64,000 nt of DNA from assembly GCA_009602735.1 (NCBI GenBank), contig WELA01009551.1, positions 124,001 to 188,000 on the forward strand. Reading direction: 5' to 3'. Under the pieces are notes generated by a model that saw only the letters and a list, made by a program, of their open reading frames with translations, had not been told where the DNA came from and did not search any database. The position numbers and the translations under genes are program-made. Positions 34,086 through 44,558 of the stretch are shown here, one piece after another. The DNA comes from Mesotaenium endlicherianum (taxonomy: Eukaryota > Streptophyta > Zygnematophyceae > Zygnematales > Mesotaeniaceae). Within the stretch, counting starts at the first letter, position 1, and each line of letters starts with the position of its first letter.

Positions 34086-36023
34086 TTATTTCAAAATCAC
34101 TGTTCCGATTTTTTTCGTCAGTTCGGTTTCAATTGCTTTCAGGTGCTTATGCACTTCCAGTAAGCGTTTGAAATCATCAAAGCCGGCTGTCTCCATATCG
34201 CGCTGGTTTTCTTCGAACATTTTTTTAATCTTGCGCAGCTTGAAATAATTCACGCTCATCAGTACATCCTGGTGCGCCGTGTCGCGATTGAGGATGTTCA
34301 TGCCTTCCATCACTTCATCCCATTTTTGGCTCAGTTCGTAAGGGGGCAAAGTAATACCTGTTACCAACTGTCGTATGGTTTCATCATCGTGGTAAAGCAG
34401 TGTTTTTGGATTGGGCTCCAGTCCCTGGTAATATTGCGATTTATAGGTTTCGTATAATTTTTCCAGTTGCGGTGTTTCGATATGGAATTGTTCCAGTTCT
34501 TCAAAAATGTACTCGGCTACAGCGCGTGTTTCATCCCATGAACGAAGACCATATTCTAGCAATACCCGCAGAACATTCCGCTCATGTGCTTCGTCTTGTA
34601 AAAAGAGCAGCTGTGCTTCATCGGGTACATGTTCTGGTTGTTGGCCGGTTGATTCAAATGCCTGTTGCCTGTTGGTTTCGAAGGGCAGTTGTTTTTCTTC
34701 CTTGGCCAGGCGCTCGCGCTTGTATTTGTTTACCAGGGTGGTCAGGCCATTCTCATCAATACGTAAGATGCCGGCGCACTGGCGTATATAATCCTGCTGC
34801 TTGGTAAAATCTTCCACCCGGTTGATCCGGCTCAGGGTTTCGGCTACCTGGTTTACCACATTGCTTTTCTTCGTTACATCGCCACCCGCTTCCCGCAACA
34901 TGACTTCGAGCTGAAAAATGATGAAGTCCTTTTTAGCCGCTGCTACGAATTCGTTGAAAGCTTTTGCGCCTACTTTATTTACATAGCTGTCGGGGTCTTC
35001 ATTATCCGGTATCAGTACCAGGCGTACATCGAGACCTTCTTCCAGGGCCATATCGAGCCCCCGCAATGCAGCTTTCACACCGGCATTATCGCCATCATAA
35101 ATAATGGTAAGATTGTTCGTGTATTTTTTGATCAGCCGTAGTTGATCGGTTGTAAGCGAAGTACCGCCACTGGCCACTACGTTCTCAATACCCGCCTGGT
35201 GCAGGCTGATGACATCGGTATAGCCTTCCACCAACAAACATTCGTCGGCTTTATCGATGGCCATCCGCGCAAAATAAGAGCCGTAGAGGATCTTGCTTTT
35301 TACATACAGCTCATTTTCCGGCGTGTTGATGTACTTCGGTGCGTGGTCGTTCTTACCAATGATACGGGCGCCGAAGCCGATGATCTTGCCGGAGATATTA
35401 TGGATGGGGAAGATGATGCGGCCGCGATAGTTATCTACCAGCTCGTTGTTGTTGCGAACCGAGACCAGTCCGGTTTTAGGTAGTAATTCCGCGTTGAACT
35501 GGTTGGCCAGCAAAGCTTTGGTAAGCGTATCTTTTGTATCGGGATTATAACCCAACTGGAATTTATCGATCACGGTATCCCGGAAGCCGCGCTCACGGAG
35601 ATAAGAAAGTGCGATGGCTTTACCATTATCGGTATGCAGGAGTTGCTCGGTAAAGAATTTCTGCGCAAAATTATTGATCACGTAGAGGCTGTCGGCCGTT
35701 TGCAGGAACTGCTTTTGCTCGGCGCTGGTTTCGGTTTCCTCTACTTCTATATGGTATCGGGCGGCCAACCAGCGGAGAGCTTCCACATAGCTGTATTTTT
35801 CATGCTCCATCAGGAAAGTGATGGTATTACCACTTTTCCCGCAGCCAAAACATTTGTAGATTTCCTTGGAAGGCGATACTGTAAAAGAAGGACCTTTCTC
35901 GTTGTGAAAAGGGCAGAGGCCGATATAATTGGTGCCCCTCTTTTTGAGTTTTACGAATTCACCTACCACATCAATGATGTCTATCCGGTTGGTGATCTGT
36001 TGTATGGTATGCTGGCTGATCAT
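34086..36023 (-). CDS. dnaG: DNA primase
   Basis: The product has 645 residues. The N-terminal CHC2 zinc finger is seen in CPFHNEKGPSFTV and CFGCGKSGN. The TOPRIM core includes VEGYTDVISLHQAG and IIYDGDNAGVKAALRG, which carry the metal-binding acidic residues. A helicase-binding C-terminal region follows after a glutamine-rich linker (about 440-470). It makes RNA primers for replication. Confidence 0.96.
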   Translation of the reverse strand: MISQHTIQQITNRIDIIDVVGEFVKLKKRGTNYIGLCPFHNEKGPSFTVSPSKEIYKCFGCGKSGNTITFLMEHEKYSYVEALRWLAARYHIEVEETETSAEQKQFLQTADSLYVINNFAQKFFTEQLLHTDNGKAIALSYLRERGFRDTVIDKFQLGYNPDTKDTLTKALLANQFNAELLPKTGLVSVRNNNELVDNYRGRIIFPIHNISGKIIGFGARIIGKNDHAPKYINTPENELYVKSKILYGSYFARMAIDKADECLLVEGYTDVISLHQAGIENVVASGGTSLTTDQLRLIKKYTNNLTIIYDGDNAGVKAALRGLDMALEEGLDVRLVLIPDNEDPDSYVNKVGAKAFNEFVAAAKKDFIIFQLEVMLREAGGDVTKKSNVVNQVAETLSRINRVEDFTKQQDYIRQCAGILRIDENGLTTLVNKYKRERLAKEEKQLPFETNRQQAFESTGQQPEHVPDEAQLLFLQDEAHERNVLRVLLEYGLRSWDETRAVAEYIFEELEQFHIETPQLEKLYETYKSQYYQGLEPNPKTLLYHDDETIRQLVTGITLPPYELSQKWDEVMEGMNILNRDTAHQDVLMSVNYFKLRKIKKMFEENQRDMETAGFDDFKRLLEVHKHLKAIETELTKKIGTVILK

Positions 36024-36078
36024 GGGCAGGAAGGCGAAGTTAGTGTACCTGATTAATTATTATTCCCTATTTTTATTC

Positions 36079-36825
36079 ATGCTTAAAAAAGAACGACAGG
36101 CTTTCATCATTCAGCAAATCAACATACATAATAAGGTGTTGTCGTCTGACCTGAGTGTACAATTGAATGTTTCCGAAGATACCGTACGAAGGGATCTTCA
36201 GGAGTTATCCGAGGAAGGTAAACTGATCAAAGTACATGGCGGTGCCTTGTCGAAGTCTTTTCATTTTACGCTGGAAACCAATACCATCTATTCCCAGCCC
36301 GAAAAAAGAAGCATTGCTTACAAAGCGGTACAGATGATCCACGACGGGATGCTGGTACTGCTCTCAGGTGGAACCACCATACGAGAGTTGGTAAAAGCCC
36401 TGCCACCAGAGTTGAATGCCACATTCATTACAGTAAGCGTACCCATTGCACTGGCGCTCCTGGAGCACCCCAACAGCGAAGTGATCTTTTTAGGAAATAA
36501 AATATCCAAGAACGCACAAATGTCCGTCGGCGCAGAAGTGGTGCAGCGGTTGTCCGGTATCCGTGCCGACCTGTGTATCCTCGGTACCAACAGCATCGAT
36601 GCCAACCAGGGTATTACCGACCTGGAGTGGGAGATCATTGAAGTAAAAAGAGCCATGGTCAAAGCTTCTTATAAGACCGTTTCACTGGCCATTGCCGAAA
36701 AACTCAACACCGTACAACGCCTCCAGGTATGCAAGCCCGAAGAGATCGATGTGCTCATCACTGAACTGGAGCCTTCAGATCCTATTTTAAGGGCTTACCA
36801 CGACAAGGGTATTATCGTGCTCTGA
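36079..36825 (+). CDS. DeoR/GlpR family transcriptional regulator
   Basis: The product has 248 residues from ATG 36079. The DeoR helix-turn-helix is at about 6-57 (LSSDLSVQLNVSEDTVRRDL). The sugar-phosphate-binding domain follows with LLSGGTTIRELVKAL and CILGTNSIDANQGITD. Such regulators usually repress a sugar catabolic operon and are released by a phosphorylated sugar. No sugar operon is adjacent, so its target is unknown. It is divergent from dnaG. Confidence 0.9.
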   Translation: MLKKERQAFIIQQINIHNKVLSSDLSVQLNVSEDTVRRDLQELSEEGKLIKVHGGALSKSFHFTLETNTIYSQPEKRSIAYKAVQMIHDGMLVLLSGGTTIRELVKALPPELNATFITVSVPIALALLEHPNSEVIFLGNKISKNAQMSVGAEVVQRLSGIRADLCILGTNSIDANQGITDLEWEIIEVKRAMVKASYKTVSLAIAEKLNTVQRLQVCKPEEIDVLITELEPSDPILRAYHDKGIIVL

Positions 36826-36844
36826 TCAATAAACCTTTGTGGAG

Positions 36845-37225
36845 TTAGATATCATCATCACCGAGTAACTCACGTTCTATTTCTTCCATCTGCACAATAT
36901 CCCATGCTTCGCTTTCGGTAGGGGTAATATTCATCACATCCAGCATATCCGCTTCGGCAAAAGCCGCTTCTACCGGCTTTTGTAAGCAGCAAATCACGAA
37001 TGATGTATTTTTTTCATAGAATTCCTGCTGGAGTGTTGCCAGAACGGCAGCAGCTGCTTCCTCAATAGAGAAGACATTTTCCAGATTTAGGACAATATTT
37101 TTAATGGGTTCTTGCAGCTTTTCGAGTGACTTTTCACGTATCGTGGCTGCTATATTGACAGTAAGTTCCGGCGGAATTGGCGTTACAACGGTAAATTTCT
37201 CCTTGGTATCAATTTTGACTTCCAT
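36845..37225 (-). CDS. STAS-like domain protein lacking the phosphorylation serine
   Basis: The product has 126 residues. The pattern of alternating strands and helices with IKNIVLNLENVFSIEEAAAA resembles the anti-sigma-factor antagonist (STAS) fold. The Asp-Ser that is phosphorylated in SpoIIAA-like proteins is replaced by Glu-Glu-Ala. The C-terminus is a long acidic tail ending DDDI. The function is not known; a phosphorylation-independent partner-binding role is possible. It is divergent from clpC with 91 bases between the starts. Confidence 0.55.
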   Translation of the reverse strand: MEVKIDTKEKFTVVTPIPPELTVNIAATIREKSLEKLQEPIKNIVLNLENVFSIEEAAAAVLATLQQEFYEKNTSFVICCLQKPVEAAFAEADMLDVMNITPTESEAWDIVQMEEIERELLGDDDI

Positions 37226-37316
37226 TTATTGTAAATTTAGATTAACAGTTGTGTATAAGTGCCACACAACTTCGGTCAAAAATATTCGTTATAATTGTAT
37301 AAATCCAATCTAGGTT

Positions 37317-39860
37317 ATGGATAATAATTTTTCAGCACAGGTTAAAGAGATCATTTCTTTCAGCAGGGAAGAGGCGTTACGTCTGGGGAATGACTTCATC
37401 GGAACGGAACACCTATTATTGGGTTTGATTCGCGACGGAGATAATACCGCTATCAAGGTCCTGAAGCAACTCAATATTGATCTTTACGAATTACGCAAAG
37501 AAGTAGAATTGGCCGTCAAAGACAAGACGGGAAAAAATATTGCCAACATCAACAGCCTGCCGCTAACCAAGCAGGCCGAGAAAGTGATAAGGGTAACCGT
37601 TCTCGAAGCAAAAGCGCTGAAGAGCCCGCTGGTAGAGACCGAGCACCTGATGTTGAGCATCCTCAAGAACAAAGAAAATATTGCCACCCAGATACTGAAC
37701 CAATTCGATGTTGACTATGATCTTTTCCGCAACGAGTTGGGTATGGTAGGTACTACCAACCCGAACCCGCGGAGCGAGTTCACCGACGAAAACGAAGACG
37801 AATTCGACGAAGAAAAACGTGCTTCCGGATATCAGCAACAAAGGTCTGGCAAACAGGCAGGGAATGCCAAGAGCAAAACGCCGGTACTGGATAATTTCGG
37901 AAGGGATATCACCAGGCTGGCAGAAGCCGGTAACCTCGATCCCATTGTGGGCCGTGAAGCTGAGATCGAAAGGGTGAGCCAGATCCTTAGTCGCCGTAAA
38001 AAGAACAATCCTATTCTCATTGGTGAGCCGGGTGTGGGTAAGACAGCCATCGTAGAGGGACTGGCCCTGCGCATTGTGCAACGCAAAGTGAGCCGGGTGT
38101 TGTTTGATAAAAGGGTTATTTCGCTTGACCTGGCTGCATTGGTGGCCGGTACCAAATACCGCGGCCAGTTTGAAGAGCGCATGAAAGCAATCATGAATGA
38201 ACTGGAGAAGAACAGGGATGTGATACTCTTCATAGATGAGATACATACTATTGTTGGTGCAGGTGGCGCCAGCGGATCGCTTGATGCGTCGAATATTTTC
38301 AAACCGGCCCTGGCCAGGGGGGAACTCCAATGCATTGGCGCTTCCACGCTCGATGAATACCGTATGTACATTGAAAAGGATGGCGCATTGGACAGGCGTT
38401 TCCAGAAAGTGCTGGTAGAACCACCGAGCGTAGAAGATACCATTACCATTCTCAATAACATCAAAGCCAAATACGAGGACTTTCACAATGTATCGTATTC
38501 CGATGATGCCATTGAAGCGTGCGTAAAACTCAGCGACCGTTACATGACCGACAGGCTCCTGCCCGATAAAGCCATCGATGTGTTGGATGAAGTGGGTGCA
38601 CGCGTTCACCTCAAGAATATCAATGTGCCTGAGAACATCGTTGAGCTGGAGAAAAAAATTGAAGAAGTTAAGAACGAAAAAAATAAAGTAGTCAAGAGCC
38701 AGCGTTTTGAAGAAGCTGCTTCTTTGCGCGACACCGAAAAAAGATTGGGAGAAGAGCTGGAAAAAGCCAAGACTTTGTGGGAGGAAGAGAGCAAACACAA
38801 ACGTTACCCGATCTCCGAAGAAAACATTGCCGAAGTGGTGAGTATGATGACGGGCATACCGGTGAAACGCATGGTACAGGCCGAGACCGAGAAACTGCGC
38901 CGCATGAGCGAAGACATGAAAGCGATGGTGGTTGGCCAGGATGAAGCGATTCTCAAAGTGGTGAAAGCCATCCAACGCAACCGTGTGGGGCTCAAGGATC
39001 CGAAGAAGCCCATTGGTACTTTCATATTCCTGGGACCAACTGGTGTGGGTAAAACCGAACTGGCACGTGCACTGGCGCGCTATATGTTCGATTCGGAAGA
39101 TTCGCTTATACGCATTGACATGAGCGAATACATGGAGAAGTTCACTGTAAGCCGGTTGATAGGTGCCCCTCCCGGTTATGTAGGATACGAAGAAGGCGGA
39201 CAGCTCACTGAAAAAGTGCGTCGCAAACCTTACTGTGTGATCCTGCTGGATGAGATTGAAAAGGCACACCCCGATATCTACAACATCCTGTTGCAAGTGC
39301 TGGATGATGGACAATTGACCGATGGACTGGGAAGAAAAGTGGATTTCAAGAATACATTGATCATCATGACTTCCAATATCGGTGTGCGTCAACTGAAAGA
39401 ATTTGGCGACGGTGTAGGATTTGCTACTGCTACGCGTATACAGAATGCAGAGGATAATAACAAAGCAGTGATTGAAAAAGCGCTGAAGCGTACTTTCTCT
39501 CCTGAATTCCTCAACCGTATCGACGATGTGGTGGTATTCAATACCCTTACCAGGGAGCACATCTTCAGCATTATCGACATACTGATGAAAGGTGTTTCGA
39601 AACGTCTGCAAAACCTGGGCTTCTCACTGGAACTCACAGATGCCGCCAAGGATTTTATTGCCGATAAAGGATATGACTCTCAGTTTGGCGCCAGACCGCT
39701 GCACAGGGCCATCCAGAAATACCTGGAAGATCCGCTGGCAGAAGAAATACTCAACCTGAACATCAAGCAGGGCGATGTACTGGTTGCCGATCTCGACAAA
39801 GAATCAGGTAAACTGACATTCGATTTCCGTAAGCGCGTGGAAGAAGGAGCGAATGTGTAA
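37317..39860 (+). CDS. clpC: ATP-dependent Clp protease ATP-binding subunit ClpC
   Basis: The product has 847 residues. Two N-terminal Clp_N repeats lie at about 5-145. The first AAA+ module has Walker [14 protein letters not shown] and the second has [13 protein letters not shown]. Between them is a coiled middle domain with a UVR-like segment ([17 protein letters not shown]), which marks the ClpC subtype and not ClpA or ClpB. It unfolds substrates for ClpP. The gene stands alone with a terminator after it. Confidence 0.95.
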   Translation: MDNNFSAQVKEIISFSREEALRLGNDFIGTEHLLLGLIRDGDNTAIKVLKQLNIDLYELRKEVELAVKDKTGKNIANINSLPLTKQAEKVIRVTVLEAKALKSPLVETEHLMLSILKNKENIATQILNQFDVDYDLFRNELGMVGTTNPNPRSEFTDENEDEFDEEKRASGYQQQRSGKQAGNAKSKTPVLDNFGRDITRLAEAGNLDPIVGREAEIERVSQILSRRKKNNPILIGEPGVGKTAIVEGLALRIVQRKVSRVLFDKRVISLDLAALVAGTKYRGQFEERMKAIMNELEKNRDVILFIDEIHTIVGAGGASGSLDASNIFKPALARGELQCIGASTLDEYRMYIEKDGALDRRFQKVLVEPPSVEDTITILNNIKAKYEDFHNVSYSDDAIEACVKLSDRYMTDRLLPDKAIDVLDEVGARVHLKNINVPENIVELEKKIEEVKNEKNKVVKSQRFEEAASLRDTEKRLGEELEKAKTLWEEESKHKRYPISEENIAEVVSMMTGIPVKRMVQAETEKLRRMSEDMKAMVVGQDEAILKVVKAIQRNRVGLKDPKKPIGTFIFLGPTGVGKTELARALARYMFDSEDSLIRIDMSEYMEKFTVSRLIGAPPGYVGYEEGGQLTEKVRRKPYCVILLDEIEKAHPDIYNILLQVLDDGQLTDGLGRKVDFKNTLIIMTSNIGVRQLKEFGDGVGFATATRIQNAEDNNKAVIEKALKRTFSPEFLNRIDDVVVFNTLTREHIFSIIDILMKGVSKRLQNLGFSLELTDAAKDFIADKGYDSQFGARPLHRAIQKYLEDPLAEEILNLNIKQGDVLVADLDKESGKLTFDFRKRVEEGANV

Positions 39861-39888
39861 AGAGAAAGTAAGTACTGGTTATATCAAG

Positions 39889-39925
39889 CCGCTTCAATTA
39901 AAAACTGAAGCGGTTTTTGTTTTTA
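39889..39925 (+). terminator. Intrinsic terminator after clpC
   Basis: An 8-bp stem (CCGCTTCA / TGAAGCGG) with a 9-base loop is followed by TTTTTGTTTTT. It ends clpC just before the convergent smpB gene. Confidence 0.8.
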
Positions 39926-39948
39926 TTATAGCGCCATTACGGCCATCA

Positions 39949-40389
39949 TTATTTCAAGTGCCTTTTGATCTCTCTATCTGCATCCCTGTTCTTGATGGTT
40001 TCGCGCTTATCGTGCAGTTTTTTACCTTTTGCCAAACCGATCTCCACTTTCACCAGGTTTTTTTCATTGAGGAATATGCGCAGGGGAACGATGGTAACGC
40101 CTTTGTCTTTCAGCTTGGCTTCCATCTTTTTCAATTCCTTTTTCGTGAGTAATAATTTGCGGTCGTGTACGGCAATATGATTGTTAGTGGTGCCGTGTGA
40201 ATATTCGGCGATGTAAAGTCCGCGCACCCACAACTCCCCATCATCGAACAAACAAAATGCATCGTTGAAACTTACTTTGCCGTCCCGGATCGATTTAACT
40301 TCGGTACCGAGCAAAGCAATGCCTGCAACATATTTATCTTCTATGTAGTAATTGAAATAGGCCTGCCTGTTATTCATTTCCTTCGCCAT
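39949..40389 (-). CDS. smpB: SsrA-binding protein SmpB
   Basis: The product has 146 residues. Typical motifs are NRQAYFNYYIEDKYVAGI, LLGTEVKSIRDGKVSFNDAF and VPLRIFLNEKNLVKVEIGLA, and the basic tail KKLHDKRETIKNRDADREIK. It delivers tmRNA to stalled ribosomes. It is last in the minus-strand run after accD. Confidence 0.96.
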   Translation of the reverse strand: MAKEMNNRQAYFNYYIEDKYVAGIALLGTEVKSIRDGKVSFNDAFCLFDDGELWVRGLYIAEYSHGTTNNHIAVHDRKLLLTKKELKKMEAKLKDKGVTIVPLRIFLNEKNLVKVEIGLAKGKKLHDKRETIKNRDADREIKRHLK

Positions 40390-40417
40390 GGGCCTCTGCT
40401 GTTCAATGAAAGGATGA

Positions 40418-41335
40418 TCAATTGCGGAACAGGGTGATCACTTCGGCCAACCTGTTTTTGAGTATTTTCCGGTCAATAATAAAATCAAGGAAACCATGTT
40501 CCAGTAAAAATTCGCTGCGCTGGAAACCTTCGGGAAGATCTTTCTTGATGGTTTCTTTGATTACACGTGGCCCCGCAAACCCAATCAGGGCGCCAGGTTC
40601 AGCGATATTGAGGTCGCCCAGCATACCAAAGCTGGCAGAGATGCCACCAAAAGTAGGATCGGTGAGCAAGGAAATATAGGGGAGTCCTGCATCGCTCAGT
40701 TGAGAAAGCTTACCACTGGTTTTGGCAAGTTGCATCAGACTGAATGCGCTCTCCATCATACGGGCGCCACCGCTCTTACTGATTACCAGGTAAGGTAATT
40801 TGTGTTCAATGCAATAATCAACAGCACGGCTGAACTTTTCTCCCATCACACTGCCCAATGACCCGCCGATGAATTCAAAATCCATGCAGGCAACTACCAA
40901 TCCTTGGCCATTGACAGTGCCGGTTGCCACGCGCATGGAATCCTTCAGGTTGGTCTTGGAATGGATATCATCCAACCTTTTCTGGTAAGGCTTCAGATCG
41001 GTAAAATGCAACGCATCAACGCTGAATATGTTATCGTACATCACAGTGTACGATTTGTTATCGAACAGGATGTCGAAATATTCCTCACTGCCTATGCGGT
41101 GATGGTAATTGCATTTCGGACAAACATACAGCGCTTCTTTGAGTTCTGTGGTAGTACAGATATAATTACATTCGGGGCATTTGCTCCAAAGCCCTTCAGG
41201 CGTTTCCTTTTTATCAGCCGTAGAAGTCAAAATACCCTTGCGTATACGCTTAAACCACCTGGGCTTGGCTTCTTCACCTTGCATTTCTTCTCCGGTCAGA
41301 TTGACTTCAAAATCTTCTTCACGCTCTTTTTTCAT
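40418..41335 (-). CDS. accD: Acetyl-CoA carboxylase carboxyltransferase beta subunit
   Basis: The product has 305 residues from ATG 41335; an in-frame TTG 12 codons earlier is less likely. A four-cysteine zinc ribbon lies near the N-terminus (CPECNY and CPKCNY). The crotonase-like core has KSGGARMMESAFSLMQ and PTFGGISASFGMLGD, with the oxyanion-hole glycines. The protein carries about 20 more acidic residues at the N-terminus than the E. coli subunit. It works with AccA, not in the window. Confidence 0.95.
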   Translation of the reverse strand: MKKEREEDFEVNLTGEEMQGEEAKPRWFKRIRKGILTSTADKKETPEGLWSKCPECNYICTTTELKEALYVCPKCNYHHRIGSEEYFDILFDNKSYTVMYDNIFSVDALHFTDLKPYQKRLDDIHSKTNLKDSMRVATGTVNGQGLVVACMDFEFIGGSLGSVMGEKFSRAVDYCIEHKLPYLVISKSGGARMMESAFSLMQLAKTSGKLSQLSDAGLPYISLLTDPTFGGISASFGMLGDLNIAEPGALIGFAGPRVIKETIKKDLPEGFQRSEFLLEHGFLDFIIDRKILKNRLAEVITLFRN

Positions 41336-41382
41336 ATCGGACAATTCAAGTTGGGCGTCGAAGATAGACAATAATTGGTATA

Positions 41383-42441
41383 TCAGGCAATTGTAACGGT
41401 TCTGTCGAGGTAAACGTCCTGGATGGTTTGAAGCATGTCAACACCTTCCGACATCGGGCGCTGGAAAGCTTTACGCCCCAGGATCAAACCCATACCACCG
41501 GCCCTTTTGTTGATGACTGCGGTGTATACGGCTTCCGCAAGGTCGCTGGCGCCCTTGCTTTCGCCACCGGAATTGATCAGTCCCACACGGCCACTATAAC
41601 AGTTCAGTAACTGGTAACGGCAGAGATCGATGGGGTGGTCGGTGGTGAGTTTTGTATACACGAGCGGACTCGTTTTGCCATGCTTGGTGGCAAGATAGCC
41701 ACCATTATTAGTGGGTAATTTTTGTTTGATGATATCGGCCTGCAATGTTACACCCAAGTGGTTGGCCTGGCCGGTAAGATCGGCTGAAGTATGGTAATCC
41801 ACACCATCTACTTTAAATGCATTGTTGCGTGTATAACACCAGAGAATAGTAACCATGCCCAGCTCATGCGCCATTTCAAATGCTTCCGCTACTTCTTTCA
41901 GTTGCCTTGCACTCTCGGCGCTTCCCCAGTAGATAGTAGCACCTACAGCAATGGCTCCCATATTCCAGGCGCTGCGGATGGTACCGAACATAGTCTGGTC
42001 ATAACGGTTGGGATAACTCAGGAATTCGTTGTGATTGATCTTCACAATAAAAGGTATCCGGTGTGCGTACTTGCGACTCATCAAACCCAATACACCATAT
42101 GTAGAAGCTACGCCATTACAACCGCCTTCAATCGCCAGCTTCACAATATTCTCCGGATCGAAATAAATAGGGTTGGGAGCGAAGGCCGATCCACCGCTGT
42201 GTTCCACGCCCTGGTCTACCGGGAAAATACTGCAATAGCCTGTGCCGCCGAGCCGGCCATGATCGAGCAGTGTCTGAAAATTACGCAGGGTGGTGTTATT
42301 GCGATTACTATTGATCCAGCTCTTTTCTATGTGATCGGGTGAAGGAAGATGAAGGCTCGATTGATCAATGGTAGTGCATTGGTGATCGAGCAGGTAAGCG
42401 GCTTTATCGCCCAGCAGGTCGACGATTTTTTGATTGGGCAT
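41383..42441 (-). CDS. fbaB: Class I fructose-bisphosphate aldolase (archaeal/FbaB type)
   Basis: The product has 352 residues. The active sites [27 protein letters not shown] (candidate Schiff-base region), [10 protein letters not shown] and [18 protein letters not shown] match the DhnA/FbaB family. It cleaves fructose-1,6-bisphosphate via a lysine Schiff base. It is next to a class II aldolase gene, on the same strand. Confidence 0.9.
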   Translation of the reverse strand: MPNQKIVDLLGDKAAYLLDHQCTTIDQSSLHLPSPDHIEKSWINSNRNNTTLRNFQTLLDHGRLGGTGYCSIFPVDQGVEHSGGSAFAPNPIYFDPENIVKLAIEGGCNGVASTYGVLGLMSRKYAHRIPFIVKINHNEFLSYPNRYDQTMFGTIRSAWNMGAIAVGATIYWGSAESARQLKEVAEAFEMAHELGMVTILWCYTRNNAFKVDGVDYHTSADLTGQANHLGVTLQADIIKQKLPTNNGGYLATKHGKTSPLVYTKLTTDHPIDLCRYQLLNCYSGRVGLINSGGESKGASDLAEAVYTAVINKRAGGMGLILGRKAFQRPMSEGVDMLQTIQDVYLDRTVTIA

Positions 42442-42510
42442 GATACTACTTTTAATAAGTTAACAGTCGTTAGTTAAATAAAAGTAGGGAAAATGGTTGA
42501 CTTATAAATG

Positions 42511-42595
42511 AAACGTCATCCTGAGCGAGCGAAGCGAGTCGAAGGAGCTGCTATCAATTCCAACAGATCCCTCGGCTACGCTCGGGATGACGTTT
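42511..42595. repeat. Palindromic REP-like element
   Basis: Outer arms AAACGTCATCCTGAGCG and CGCTCGGGATGACGTTT pair with one mismatch over 17 bases. Inside are GCGAAGCGAGTCGAAGGA and a second short stem. Elements with CGTCATCCTGAGCGAGCGAA are widely scattered in Bacteroidota genomes. It sits between two aldolase genes of the same strand and could stabilise or end the first transcript. Confidence 0.7.
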
Positions 42596-42603
42596 ACTAT
42601 TTG

Positions 42604-43671
42604 TTACGCATTCCTGTTGATACAATTGAGGTCTTCAAACGCCACTTCAAGGCGCTTGGAGAAAGTCTCTTCAGCCTTGCGTAACCATACGCGAGGATCG
42701 TAATATTTTTTGTTGGGCTTATCAGTTCCTTCAGGATTACCTAACTGACCTTGCAGATAAGCTTCATTCTTCTTATAAAATTGTTGAACACCTTCCCAGA
42801 ATGACCACTGGAGATCGGTATCGATGTTCATTTTGATGGCGCCATAACCAATGGCTTCCCTGATCTGGTGCTGGGGAGAGCCGCTACCACCGTGGAATAC
42901 AAAGTAAACAGGCTTCTTGCCGGTTTTGAGTTCTTTTTCAATATGGTCCTGGCTGTTTTTCAGGATCTCAGGGCGGAGTTCCACATTACCCGGACTATAA
43001 ACACCATGCACATTACCGAAGGCAGCAGCCACGGTGAACAGTTTGCCTACCTTGCTCAGCTCGGTATATGCATAAGCCACGTGCTGTGGTTGTGTATAGA
43101 GTTTATCGTTTTCCACTCCGCTGTTGTCAACACCGTCTTCTTCACCGCCGGTAACACCCAGTTCGATCTCGATGCTCATACCCAGTGGGGCCATGCGTTT
43201 GTAAAATTCAACAGAAGTATGGATGTTCTCTTCGATGGGCTCTTCAGAAAGGTCCAGCATGTGAGAGCTGAACAAAGGTTGCTTTTTCTCTTTGTAAAAC
43301 TGCTCACCGGCATCGATGAGTCCGCTTACCCATGGCAGCCATTTCTTGGCAGCATGATCGGTATGCAGTATCACCGGTACGCCATAGTATTTGGCTACAT
43401 TGTGAATGTGCAATGCGCCGGATATGCCGCCTGCAATATTGCCCTGGAAGTTGTCGTTGGGCATTCCTTTTCCTGCGATGAACTGTGCACCGCCATTGGA
43501 AAATTGTATGATAACAGGTGAATTTACTTTTGCAGCAGTTTCAAGGGTAGCGTTGATGGTATTGGTTCCGATGGTATTCACTGCCGGCAGGGCGAAATGA
43601 TTGTCTTTTGCGTCGTTGTATAAGGCTTCCAGTTCTTCTCCAAATAAGACCCCGGCTTTGTACTTTTTCAT
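42604..43671 (-). CDS. fbaA: Class II fructose-bisphosphate aldolase
   Basis: The product has 355 residues from ATG 43671; the frame extends further but the family starts here (MKKYKAGVLFGEEL). Zinc ligands are in VILHTDHAAKKWLPWV and FHGGSGSP, and IKMNIDTDLQW carries the phosphate-binding Asn-Asp. It performs the same glycolytic step as the neighbouring class I enzyme but uses zinc. The length and the motif set are those of the class IIA subgroup. Confidence 0.94.
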   Translation of the reverse strand: MKKYKAGVLFGEELEALYNDAKDNHFALPAVNTIGTNTINATLETAAKVNSPVIIQFSNGGAQFIAGKGMPNDNFQGNIAGGISGALHIHNVAKYYGVPVILHTDHAAKKWLPWVSGLIDAGEQFYKEKKQPLFSSHMLDLSEEPIEENIHTSVEFYKRMAPLGMSIEIELGVTGGEEDGVDNSGVENDKLYTQPQHVAYAYTELSKVGKLFTVAAAFGNVHGVYSPGNVELRPEILKNSQDHIEKELKTGKKPVYFVFHGGSGSPQHQIREAIGYGAIKMNIDTDLQWSFWEGVQQFYKKNEAYLQGQLGNPEGTDKPNKKYYDPRVWLRKAEETFSKRLEVAFEDLNCINRNA

Positions 43672-43757
43672 GCTAAAGTTTTTTGATTTACGTTGAATGC
43701 TCAAATTGCTTATAATTTCGGCAAGATAAGCTACTTAGGACAAATGGTTGTTAGCTT

Positions 43758-44558
43758 TCAGGAATGATGGGCCAGCTTTTGCAAGAGGCTGGTGAAATAA
43801 GCAGGAGCCTGCTGCAGGCGGCTGCCATACCAACTGAACATTTCGCCGTCTACCAACCCGATAGATACCTGCGGCAATGACTGCCTGATTTCAGCAATAT
43901 GCTGTTCGCGGAAAGGATAAGGTTCGCTGGATAAGAGGATCAATGTTGTGTTTTTAGATGCCAACTCCTCAATGCTGGTTTCCGGGTAACGGGTTTGACC
44001 GGCAAACACATTTTGAAACCCACAACGAGTGAGCATATCATGAATAAATGTATCGCCGCCAACGCTCATATAGGGGTTGCGCCAAATGAGGTAGGCAGTG
44101 CGAGTTTTTTGATGACCGGAGGTGGGGGATAAATCGGCGAAACCTTCCCGGATAGTATGAATGATTTTTTCAGCTGCCGGTTCTTTACCCGTGATGATTC
44201 CTATCTGCCGTATCATAATGAGTGCGTCGTTGAGCGTACTGATATCACTGGTATAAACAGGCGCCAGATCGCGGAGAGCATCCACCTGTTCTTTGGTATT
44301 CTCTTCTTTATTGGCAATGATCAGGTCGGGCCTCAATTCTTTTATCAATGCCGGCTTAACAGACTTGGTGCCACCGATCCTTGTTTTGCTCTTAAACCAT
44401 TGCTGCGGATGAACACAAAATTTCGTGATGCCCACTACTTCTTCGTCCAATCCCAGGTTGAATAATAACTCTGTTTGTGAAGGCACCAATGAAATAATAC
44501 GCCTGGGAAGCTCTTTTAATTCAATGCTTCTGCCTATTTGGTCACAAAACGAGATCAT
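43758..44558 (-). CDS. Helical-backbone metal/cobalamin receptor (BtuF-like substrate-binding protein)
   Basis: The product has 266 residues from ATG 44558. The fold pattern includes RRIISLVPSQTELLFNLG, VGITKFCVHP, GGTKSVKPALIKELRPDLIIA and a late LVDGEMFSWYGSRL. These match BtuF and related ABC substrate-binding domains without a signal peptide, and many Bacteroidota members are annotated as cobalamin-binding. The open frame continues upstream to 44720 into unrelated residues (see separate entry). The function within the cell is unclear because no signal sequence or permease gene is seen. Confidence 0.8.
   Translation of the reverse strand: MISFCDQIGRSIELKELPRRIISLVPSQTELLFNLGLDEEVVGITKFCVHPQQWFKSKTRIGGTKSVKPALIKELRPDLIIANKEENTKEQVDALRDLAPVYTSDISTLNDALIMIRQIGIITGKEPAAEKIIHTIREGFADLSPTSGHQKTRTAYLIWRNPYMSVGGDTFIHDMLTRCGFQNVFAGQTRYPETSIEELASKNTTLILLSSEPYPFREQHIAEIRQSLPQVSIGLVDGEMFSWYGSRLQQAPAYFTSLLQKLAHHS

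Noticed and set aside
37563-39611. Long open frame of about 680 codons antisense to clpC
   Set aside because: It lies wholly within a well-supported clpC gene, and its translation has no recognisable motifs. The openness follows from clpC codon use.
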